Positions 55,617 through 64,000 of a stretch of DNA of 64,000 bases are shown here, one piece after another. The notes beneath the pieces were generated by a model. The model did not search any database. It worked only from the letters and a program-made list of their open reading frames with translations, and had not been told where the DNA came from. The stretch covers positions 219,603,673-219,667,672 of the forward strand of contig NC_134568.1 of assembly GCF_050947875.1 (NCBI RefSeq), written 5' to 3'. The position numbers and the translations under genes were made by a program. Numbering within the stretch: position 1 is the first letter of the stretch; every line of letters starts with the position of its first letter. The stretch is from Dermacentor variabilis. Lineage: Eukaryota > Arthropoda > Arachnida > Ixodida > Ixodidae.

Positions 55617-58589
55617 GTAAAGTAGCACGAATTCACTATCCTTTTTCACCCCAATTTTCGCGCGGGCACACACACAACACGCACACATGGTCATATACAG
55701 TGGCGATGGATAGGACGTTTTTTTATGTACTATAGCGTAATTAAGTACCGACATGATATCTTTTTCAGTTTATTTCTCCATGCTGGTAAAAGGCGCGGTA
55801 TAAAGGCGCTACGATCAGTACGCAGCTTGAAGACGTTAGTATACATCCGCTGGCGCCTGACGCTGGTATTGAGCCTAAGGCGCTAAATAGTCTCAGATGT
55901 GTTGCGGGTGGTCGCCGGCAACGGACGGCAAGAAGGTGGTCGCCGCCGAATCGGCTGCGCCTAGATACGCAAAGTAGCGCTCTAACGGTGTCGCACTATA
56001 TGTTCACATTTTCTTTTATTTACTGCTTTGCTTTATTTCACTGATATGCACGGTACGTTTGTGAACAGCGTGGTCAGGTTGCGAGATATATGGGAGGACA
56101 AAGAAGGCACGGGCAGCATTGGTACGTTGTGACGAGCCACGCAGCATATGACACACGCGAGTGTTTAGTCGCAACCATGTTTACAGGGAGGCGAACACGT
56201 AGAAAAGCACAGAAAACTCAAAACACAAATAGGTCCCATTGGCAATGTAAGACGCATGTACGGTAAAACTGTGCTCAAAAAGCATGCAACAGCATGCGCC
56301 TTATTTGCATTTGTTTGCTTCTGTAGATACAGTTGCCAGTCCATTGCTCACTTGTGTTAGCTGGACTCCTGGATTGCTGGGACAGTTGGTGTAGAAGCAC
56401 GCTGCAAAATTTTAGCGCTAAAATGCGGCACGCAACACCGGCCTAATATCCAAAGCTTTTTGTTCGTAAGTGCTGATTCCTATTGTCTGGCCGCCTTCGT
56501 TAATACTATGTCGCATAATACGATTGGCCTGAATTTGCTCCTATGTACGAGCAGTTTTTAGCGTATAAGAACGCTTTTGTGTGTGTGCGAGTGCGGGGGC
56601 CAGAAGCGCTTGTATATCCGCGTCTTTATTGTTGCGTTCCGTGTTCTCGCGCTGCATTTTTTTTACCGTGGTTTCGCTGCGGGTTTGTGTTAGTCGCACT
56701 GATCGTTCTCAGTGAACGTCCGCTAACTGGTCCAGTTTCTTCTCTTATACCATATTTGTAGTTGCTCTGGTACCGTTCTTTTGGACACTTCATTACTGCA
56801 TGTGTTTGTAGAAGTTTCTTAACTTGAGCCGACATTCTGCAGGAGAAGCTTATACTGGTGTGGGCACGAGTGAGAACTGAGCTTGCACTCATGCCCGCAC
56901 CGTGGCAGAGTTAACCTACGCTGCGCCTGAAAATTTACTCTCGAAGGTGATGAAGCTGGCGTGTTTTGTGGCATTCTGTTCTTGAAGAAGTATGTCTTCG
57001 CAGCCCTAACAAATGTCAACCTTAAACCGAAAAGATCGGCTCTTGTTCTAGCATTTTCAGGTCAAGTGAGCAAAGTTGGTGAGCAGCACCGCAGACCAAG
57101 GCGAAGGGACACGTCTTGTGTCCCTTTTACCGAACTGCCACCTCTATATATAGCGCCACTAAATCTCTATTGGTCGCATAGTAATGGCGAAAAGATTTAC
57201 TAAACAGCTAGGCCCCTATATTCACGAAACGCTCTTACGCTAAAATTGTTCCTAAGAGCAAATGCCAGCCAACCTTGATGATGGACTTTTTGTTAACGTA
57301 GTGAACGCTGATATTTTGTTAAAAGTGAACTCGGACGAAGAAGATAGAAGTACTTAACAGTGTTGCGGAGCGCGACGAAGGGACAGGACTTGAGTGAGAA
57401 AACAACACACGACAGCTGAGCGCAATGCGGGACGCCTTAGTCGCCGAAATTCGCTGCGCATCTCTCATGATACTGTGACACGTTTCTACAAAGTTCAGCA
57501 CGTCCTGTCTTATGGTTAAACACGTTTTAACGCTGAATAAAGCTTCCGCTAGCTCTGCGAGGTCCACCATTAGGGGCTGAGGGACGCATTCGTCGCTGAA
57601 ATCAGCGCGTCTCTCGCGTATAGTGCGCCATTTTGCCTTGCTGGCTCGTGAGAGCTTTGCTTTCACCGATTCCCACAGTGCATGGCATCTGCATACTTTT
57701 TTTATATGTCAAATGCTACAAATCTAGACAATTAAAGTGATACCTACCAACACAGCATTGCCTCGCATATATTTTATTACGACTGGTCAGAGAGAGGAAA
57801 AGATCTTTCTTATGTTCCGTTGAATGCATCTTTCCTGAGATGTTCTTATTAATGTTTCATTCTTGAAGAAGAAACCAGACGATGAGTGCACGCGTGCACT
57901 GCTCTGGACGGTGCCGCTACTTTGAAATTATAGTATCCGCAATGTAACGCTCCGGCTATATTAAACACATATGAATGCATAACTTGTAGCACTATCTCTT
58001 GAGGAATTAAAAAGAAAAAACTTCCTTGTAGATATTCCAAGAGATTACTACTTTCTTTCTTTTTTTTTTCTTTTTGCTTTCTTGGGACAAATTTAGGTAC
58101 GTTACTGCCTGTTATTATTGCGTCACGATATGTTAAAATGACGTATACCCAAGTTGGTACTAATATTTGTAGCTAGAATGCAAATGCGATTCTTTTGTCT
58201 AGTTATAGCTGTTTCAACTATGTTAATAGGTCTTTCGACTCCTGTGTTGTTCGCACTTTTTGTATTTTGGTGTTTATAAAAAAATTTGGCGTATGTTCTG
58301 CTTGCATATCACAATTATTGTTTGTTGTGTATCATTAATGATAAACAATAAATAATAATTGTAATATTGGGAGGACAATAGTAATTACCATTGCGAAATC
58401 TCCGATGTACTTTCTGATTGTTACGCGTTCAGTGTATTTGAAATGATTACGTTCATGTAGGCGTGGGGCCGCGCACTCACTCCTATGTCAGAGTCTTCTT
58501 ACGCAACAGGGCAGCAGAGGTCAGCCTTGGCGATCTGCACTCGAACACCCTCCGTTTAGGCCCTTCCGTGATCTGTTCCATACTCCTTC
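55617..58589. other. Non-coding span, no gene recognised
   Basis: Would include the intron of the candidate signal-peptide gene. A minus-strand frame of 115 codons (57319-57666, KWRTIRERRADFSDECVPQP) is protein-like in composition but has no recognisable domain or strong splice borders. A GCTCTTA/TAAGAGC inverted pair lies near 57230-57258. Poly-T at 58060-58075. Nothing else was assigned. Confidence 0.4.
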
Positions 58590-59720
58590 CTCTTTAATTT
58601 AGTGATGAGGGGACTACCACCTTTGCTGTCCCAAATCCCAGATCTCAAGCATAGCACCATAGCGCTTATGACGTCAGCCTCTGGGTATCCAAAGGAAACG
58701 ACGCACACAGAAGAAATTCTACAAGAGACGGTGCGAACGGTTGAGACCCACGTGAGACCTCACGGACTCGAATGCTTGCAACAGAAATCCGAATTACGAG
58801 AGGAGCGCGGGAGACGGAGCGCTCGCAGCCCCCCACCTAAGATAACAATCTTAGCGGGGGGGAAGTCGATCCCTGAAGTCCCTACGATCAGGATCCTGGG
58901 ACATTATTTTCAAAACACAGGACGCAACGCTGAAGTGCTGAGTAGGTTGGAGAAGGCACAAACGGTCAGACTCATAAACAGGATGAGTAACAAGCACGCG
59001 GGCATGAATGAGTCGAGCATTCTCCGGCTCGTTCAGGCCTTTGTGCTGAGCATAATTACTTACTCTCTACCCTATCTACGTTTAAAGAAATGTGACAAGA
59101 CCAGAGTGGAAACACTCCTACGGAGGGCATACAAGGTGACCCTCGGCCTACTGGTACGCACCCCCACTGCGGAGCTGCTCACCCTGGTACTCAACAATAT
59201 GTTAGAGACGGTGGTGGAGGCCTACCTCATAGCGCAATAGCAGAGGTCATCGCAAACTCCAGCAGGTCGCCACTCTCTTGCAGAGACTGGCATTCGTTAC
59301 ATCCCCGTTACATGCCCTCCCCAAATATAAATATCCCGTTCAGAGGGAACATCTGAGAATTCTCCCCATACCTCGTAATATGAACCCCACCTATCACATT
59401 GAGAGACGGATGGAACGGGCTAAGGCCTTGCCCATCCGCTTTGCAACTAATAAAAAAAACAGCGTACGTTGACACGACCGAGATCCAGTGACGCCAGGGT
59501 TTTTCGGTCGCGGTGGTCAACTATGCAGGACAAATTGTATCGGGAGGCTCAATTAAAACAACTAACTAGGAGGAGGCGGAGGAGGCGGCCATCTCCTTGG
59601 TCATAGCCAATATTCTCAACACGCACATTATCAGCTATTCTAAATCCGCTATTCGTAATAATACTAAAGGACTGATCTCCCCAATAGCTGACTAGATTCT
59701 CAACCAAAACTCTAACCATC
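58590..59720 (+). pseudogene. I-type LINE (another subfamily): RT end and RNase H start
   Basis: Plus-strand frame 58602-59240: MRGLPPLLSQIPDLKHSTIA, a damaged YADD position (ALMTSAS, shifted by indels), ECLQQKSELREERGRRSARS, IPEVPTIRILGHYFQNTGRN, NESSILRLVQAFVLSIITYS and RRAYKVTLGLLVRTPTAELL. The next frame gives KYKYPVQREHLRILPIPRNM. RNase H begins VVNYAGQIVSGGSIKTTN, a stop, EEAEEAAISLVIANILNTHI (Glu) and ISYSKSAIRNNTKGLI (the Asp of SDSK replaced by Tyr). It ends at about 59720, where the esterase LINE begins. Truncated at both ends. Confidence 0.75.
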
Positions 59721-59734
59721 GCGGCCCCAGGTGC

Positions 59735-60290
59735 AGTTTTCCGTGGCAAGGAGGAGAGAAAATGTCGACTTGTCTTTGTTGGCGATTCAAACATGGTAGA
59801 AGTAGAACTGGTGATAATATAGAGGGTAGGTGCAGTCGAGTGAGTCCAGATTAGCACGCTTCCGGGGAAACCGATTGAGGTAGTGATAGCGAAAGCCAAA
59901 CAACACATGTGGGACATAATGGCGGAGAGGCATCTGGTGGTGATAATGGGCGGAGTAATTGACGTACTGCAAGGACGGGGGAAAGGGATCGTAAAGCAAA
60001 TAGCCAAAGGGGTTACCGACCTGCGGAATGTTTCAATGTATGTGCAAATTGCAGTGTGCACGGCAAGTAGAGTGCTTGCTGTAAACAGGGAAATTTGGAC
60101 CCTAGCTAAGGCAATGAATTTTATGGTCATTGACATCAACCGAGAAGTGCACTGAGCAGGCCGCAAAGGCGCTTTTGTGCGTGACGGGATACGTTTTAGC
60201 GATAGTGTAGCAAAACCGATTAGACGTCGATTCGTGGCACGGGCAGCAGTTTTTTTTAGGCGGGCCCCAGGCAATCAGAATAGATTACGT
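59735..60290 (+). pseudogene. SGNH-esterase-like domain of LINE ORF1 (family C, second copy)
   Basis: In one frame with internal stops: CRLVFVGDSNMVEVELVII, where GDSN at 59781-59792 is the block I nucleophile motif of SGNH hydrolases; VVIAKAKQHMWDIMAERHLV; VVIMGGVIDVLQGRGKGIVK, where the GGxND Asn is Ile; VQIAVCTASRVLAVNRE; FMVIDINREVH, a stop; and FVRDGIRFSDSVAKPISRRF, where the block V DGIHF His is Arg. Ser is kept but Asn and His are lost, so it cannot be a working esterase. It complements the copy at 29.65 kb, which keeps Asn and His but lacks the Ser block and the Asp. Confidence 0.75.
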
Positions 60291-60369
60291 ATTGAATGTA
60301 GCCACACACCAGGCAAAGGGTAGAATTCGACCACAAAAAGTTCAGGAAAGACGCACAAAGGATTAGAAT
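60291..60369 (+). pseudogene. Family C linker remnant
   Basis: AT- and A-rich stretch continuing the family C element to the point where the minus-strand LINE was inserted. No motif can be read. The GA-rich tract 60373-60402 begins the tail of the inserted LINE. Confidence 0.35.
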
Positions 60370-60550
60370 AGAGACGGTAGAGAGAGAGATAGAGAGAGAG
60401 AAAGCAAGGACAGGAAATGCAGGGATGTCAACCAGAAGAGCACCCGGTTTCCTACCCTACACTGGGGGTGGGGGAAGGGGAATAGAAAGAGGAGCAATGG
60501 AGAGGGTATAAGCACTGAATGCGTGTGGGGGGACACCATACAGATGGACA

Positions 60551-61460
60551 CTACAAACGTTCTCTTAAGCAGGTGCACTTCAAGTAGTGCACTAGTACAC
60601 GAATAGCTTTTCGTGCCAGTGACGGGTGTGGCCACGGTCCGAAAATCTTTGACTCAGTGAACGGTCTTGAGTCCAGTCGGTGTAAAGTCGCCCGCAGAGA
60701 GAGGCGTTGTACATCGTAGCGAGGGCAGCTACACAGTAGGTGCTCGATGGTTTTGTCGCACCCGCAGGAGTCGCACATCGGGCTCTCGGCCATTCCCAAT
60801 GATAGGAGTATGCGTTCGCGAACGCCACTCCCAGCCACAAACGGCACAGCAAGGTTGTTTCGCAGCGGGAAAGGCTAGATGGCAGTTGTAGCCGTAGCGT
60901 GGGGACCAGTTTACGTAATCGGCAATTGAAGGCACTTGAAATCCAGAGATCTTGTGACTTTTTGCGTGCAAGTAGGCGAAGTTCTGCCGACGTAGATGTA
61001 GTCGTGTGTGGCAATTTGAATCTAACTGTAACCTGCTTAGCTAGGGCAGCGTCCGACCTCGCCAAAGGTGTTGGACGCGTCTGGGTGTCTTCGTGGGCAG
61101 ACCGCGCAGCCTTGTCAGCTAGGTTGTTGCCGATGATGCCACAGTGAGCAGGAATCCATTGAAATATGATGTTGTGCCCTCTTTGCAGAGCATGGTGGTG
61201 CACTTCCCTCGTAAGTTCTGCGGTGTAATGCAGACTTGATACTGTGAAGATCTGCCTTAGAATCACAAAATACAACCCATTTCTCTGTTGGCTCTTCGGT
61301 GACATACGTCACAGCGGCATGGAGAGCTGCAAGCTCTGCCGACGTAGATGTAGTTGTGTGTGGCAATTTGAATCTAACTGTAACCTGCTTAGCTGGAACG
61401 ACGAATGCGGCAGTTGAGCTGGTAGCTGAGGTCGAATCGTCGGTATATATATGTATGCGG
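60551..61460 (-). pseudogene. Family E RNase H and zinc tail
   Basis: On minus: KLPHTTTSTSAELAALHAAV (Glu region), EKWVVFCDSKADLHSIKSAL (Asp), then after a shift IIFQWIPAHCGIIGNNLADK (His, Asn, Asp). The C-terminal part reads LQLPSSLSRCETTLLCRLWL, a second frame with CDSCGCDKTIEHLLCSCPRY (C-x2-C...H-x3-C) and KIFGPWPHPSLARKAIRVLV, ending CLRERL and TAA. A 60-bp segment encoding QVTVRFKLPHTTTSTSAE occurs twice (60983-61042 and 61335-61394) with one mismatch; the left copy sits where it is not expected. Several frameshifts. Confidence 0.75.
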
Positions 61461-63285
61461 TCATGATATGTCTGGTGCAGTAAAAAGAGCGTAAGTTGCT
61501 TCAGAGCAGGCGATGGATGATTGGACTTTTTTTGTAATTCCAGGAATAGTAAAATTCACTTGAGGCTGTCGCAGGCACCACAGTGGAGATGAAGGCTTCG
61601 CCGCCGGTGTAAAAGATGACAGTATGCACTCTTGATGAGCGTTAATCACTCTTGAAAATGTCGCTTGAGGTCTCTCGGCTGGTAGAGAGGCCAAATGATG
61701 GTCGGGGATCCTTGACAGATGGCGAATGTGCGCTCTGAGAGAGTCAATAGCTACATGTGTCAGGATCATATGGTCTCCCGCGATGGCAATTGTTGCTGCT
61801 GTTGAGGTGCACCGAGGCAGCCCTAAACAAGTGCGTAGGGCTTGACCTTGTATGCTCTCCAAAGCGCGAACGTTCGTCTTGCATGCATTTGACAGCACTG
61901 GTAGTCTGTAAAGAAGGAGTCCGAGAAACAGTACCCACGCTCAGTACCCAGCTGCATCATAGAACGGACTGGTGTACCCCAGTTTTTCCCGCAGAGAAAC
62001 TTAAAGACCTGAGGAATGGCAACTAATTTTTCTTTAAATAGACGCAGTGAGGGCTCCACGAGAGGTTGCGGACAACGATTACACCCAGAAAGCGAGCGAT
62101 GCGTCTTAACATAGAATACAGCTTGACGATTGATTGAAACAGGATGCAATGACATTTGTTTGCGCGTAAAGCCAACCGATGCGCAGTTTTCAGTAGACAC
62201 ACTGAGGCCTTGTTCTCGGAGATAAGACGCCGTCATGGTTGCCGCCCGCTGAAGTCTGGCTCGTACCTGAGGGCGAGCCACCGCAGAGGCGCAGATGCAA
62301 ATGTCGTCGGCGTATATTGAGGCATGAACTGTCTGCGGTAGGTACTCCGCTAGTCCTACCAGGACGAGGTTGAACAAAATAGGACTCAACACTCCAGCCT
62401 GCGGCACACCGCGGCAGATGTAATGTTCTCAAGCTGGGCCGTCTTCGGTCTGTAGAAAAAAGCACCTCTCTGTCAAATAGCCCCGAAGCCACTGGTACAT
62501 CCGGCCACCAACTCCAACAGTCTCAAGTGAGTTCAGTATGGCCTCATGGGCGACGTTGTCATATGCTCCTTTTATATCTAGAGAAAGCGTCACTAATAGG
62601 CGCTTGAGGCTTTTTTGTTTTTGGACCCAGGTTACGATGTCAATGACGTTGTCGATGGACGAGCGACCTCGACGAAAGCCCGTCATGGCGTCTGGACTGG
62701 ATAGATGTTGAATCACTCTAGGTACCATTCCAAGCGGGCAAGAATCATCCTTTCCATCAATTTGCCGACGCAGCTCGAAAGCGCAATCGGACGATATGAT
62801 GAGAGCTCAAGTGGAGACTTTCCAGGTTTCAGAATGGGGATCAAGCGATTCGATTTCTATTGTTTAGGAACGGCGCCGTTCTGCCAAGACTCATTGTAGT
62901 AGTTGAGCAGCTCTTCACGTGTTCTTGTCCAAGGTGGCATATGGCAGCATACGTGATGCCATCAGGTCCTGGTGACGAAGAACGCCTGCAGGTCGCCAAC
63001 GCAGCATCGATCTCTTCGAGTGAAAAGAGCACGTTCATTTCTGGTACACGTGCCTCGGGGATGTCATTCGGTGCTGAGTCGGTAATGATGGCCACGGACC
63101 CAGCAACCCGCGCACAGAACTTTTCAGCCACTTGAAGTTCCGAGCGGAGTTGGTAGAGGGCCATGGCAGCAAAGGGCTTCTTTTGATGCGGAGATGAGCG
63201 AAGACCCCTAACCGTTCTCCATATGTGCGAAGAGACGGTAAAACTTGCTGCATAAACATGCAGGGTGGTCGCAAGCAAGAAAAAT
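61461..63285 (-). pseudogene. Family E reverse transcriptase
   Basis: On minus: LQVAEKFCARVAGSVAIITD, LFSLEEIDAALATCRRSSSP and GPDGITYAAICHLGQ, then TGFRRGRSSIDNVIDIVTWV, LLVTLSLDIKGAYDNVAHEA (first Asp), a TGA that breaks GPA/EHYICRG, VPQAGVLSPILFNLVLVGLA, ASIYADDICICASAV (YADD) and a thumb region with SVGFTRKQMSLHPVSINRQ. The last part 61461-61898 includes LESIQGQALRTCLGLPRCTS, the region before RNase H. Catalytic Asp residues are all present, yet at least three frame breaks make it inactive. Confidence 0.8.
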
Positions 63286-63289
63286 GACT

Positions 63290-64000
63290 GGAAATTCAAA
63301 CGCAGTTGAATGACGGAGCTATTAGCGTGTACGTCTTGACCGAAATGCATCTACGAGATTTGGAGAAGCCGCCTGTTACTGGCGATTGCATATGGGAGGG
63401 GTGCAACATAATGACCGGGTAAAGGAAGGGCAGAGGCGTAGGCATGCTAAGTAGGCGAGTTATGAAGTGGTAAAGGGTAAAAGAGACTTGTAAAGAGCAT
63501 TTATGGATTAGCGGCACATGGGAAGGGAAAAAGACGTGGCTTGGAGTAGCTTACCTATGGACAGGTAGTGACACAAAGATAAAAATGAAGAATCGATCGA
63601 TTGCATTAGGAGTGGTATTAGTGAGTTCAAGAAATCGGGTCAGGTGATATTATTAGGCGATGTGAATGCGCACATGGAGGATTTAGACGGATATACTGAT
63701 TACAACGGTTCTCTAGTGCGGCTCTGTGCGATGAACAGAACCTTATAGTGGTTAACAGGGAGAATAAGTGCCATAGACAGGTAACGTTGCAATGCGTAAC
63801 TAGGCAGTCATGTATCGATTACGTCTTAGACTCAGAAATGGTCTACGAATGATGATAGATGAACATGGAAAAGTAGCCTGGGTAGCGACCATAAACGTTT
63901 AACCTTAAAATTTGGGAGAGATACTAACGCAAAACACGAATGAATAGCATCAGAATTTCTAAAAATGAAACAAAAGCAAATGACACAGATCGCAAGAAAC
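63290..64000 (+). pseudogene. Family C endonuclease (second copy), runs off the window
   Basis: Plus-strand words in shifting frames: VLTEMHLRDLEKPPV (Glu), GDCIWEGCNIMTG, a stop, RKGRGVGMLSRRVMKW, CKEHLWISGTWEGKKTWLGV, AYLWTGSDTKIKM, VILLGDVNAHMEDLDGYTDY (GDxNA), TRQSCIDYVL and GSDHKRLTLKFGRD (Ser-Asp-His). It is the continuation of the family C element interrupted at 60370-63285. It matches 30.3-31.0 kb motif by motif. The RT, if present, lies beyond the right edge. Confidence 0.75.

Larger units (their letters stand above)
60370..63285 (-). mobile_element. RNase H LINE (family E), 5' truncated, inserted in family C
   Basis: On minus: RT (61800-63285), RNase H (60900-61460), a zinc tail (60551-60900) and a 3' untranslated region ending in a GA/TC-rich tract at 60370-60405. 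There is no endonuclease or gag: the 5' end lies just before the RT at about 63285. The family C endonuclease begins immediately beyond it at about 63290 on plus, while its ORF1 ends just left of 60370, so this LINE split that element. The target duplication could not be resolved. Confidence 0.75.

Noticed and set aside
57319..57666. 115-codon minus-strand frame
   Set aside because: Protein-like composition, but no recognisable family and no convincing start context or splice borders.

Overview
This window looks like a repeat-dense stretch of a tick (ixodid arachnid) nuclear genome. I infer this from several features: tRNA-derived SINE-like repeats whose bodies resemble short interspersed elements I know from ixodid sequence; RTE-like LINEs ending in (ATG)n tails; L2/CR1-like LINEs; I-type LINEs carrying gag, endonuclease, reverse transcriptase and RNase H; AT and GA microsatellites; and only sparse, intron-split host coding signal. 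There are no bacterial operons, ribosome binding sites, rRNA genes or CRISPR arrays. The species cannot be named from sequence alone.

Layout. 1-9.4 kb: mostly non-coding. It holds two hairpins, a TATA-type promoter candidate (4.4 kb), one good host exon with a membrane segment (6.0-6.4 kb, minus), a decayed SINE (7.5 kb) and a 1.1-kb element with ~310-bp inverted arms (8.05-9.18 kb). 9.46-14.6 kb: an RTE-like LINE on minus, broken by a SINE, by a microhomology deletion and by a second, nearly intact RTE-like LINE on plus. 14.6-17.4 kb: a tRNA-Ala-like repeat and several LINE 3' ends. 17.4-21.6 kb and 24.4-28.7 kb: two I-type LINEs (minus), with a SINE between them. 29.4-35.8 kb: a dispersed repeat, an esterase-ORF1 LINE, and an RTE-like LINE with another copy of itself inside. 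35.8-42.8 kb: a different RTE-like subfamily (minus) split by two L2/CR1-like insertions. 43.5-44.0 kb: a striking array of short GGACGTCC-like palindromic words. 46.1-53.3 kb: the second RTE-like subfamily (plus), interrupted by a complete 5.5-kb I-type LINE with an 11-bp target duplication. 53.3-54.4 kb: two decayed LINE ends. 55.55 kb: a candidate signal-peptide exon. 58.6-64 kb: an I-type fragment, then a second esterase-ORF1 LINE split by a 5'-truncated RNase H LINE.

How it works together. Nearly all recognisable coding sequence is retrotransposon. The LINE proteins would nick target DNA (APE-type endonuclease), reverse-transcribe their own RNA and, in the I-type elements, degrade the RNA strand (RNase H). 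The SINEs have no proteins and would borrow this machinery. Every LINE ORF here except the gag at 50.1-51.7 kb has at least one visible lesion, so the window is best read as layered insertions whose order can be worked out from which element splits which. The host signal is limited to two candidate exons and two promoter-like sites; the rest of those genes presumably lies outside or in short exons I cannot detect. I found no previously undescribed enzymatic system. The least explained structures are the GGACGTCC array and the long inverted-arm element.
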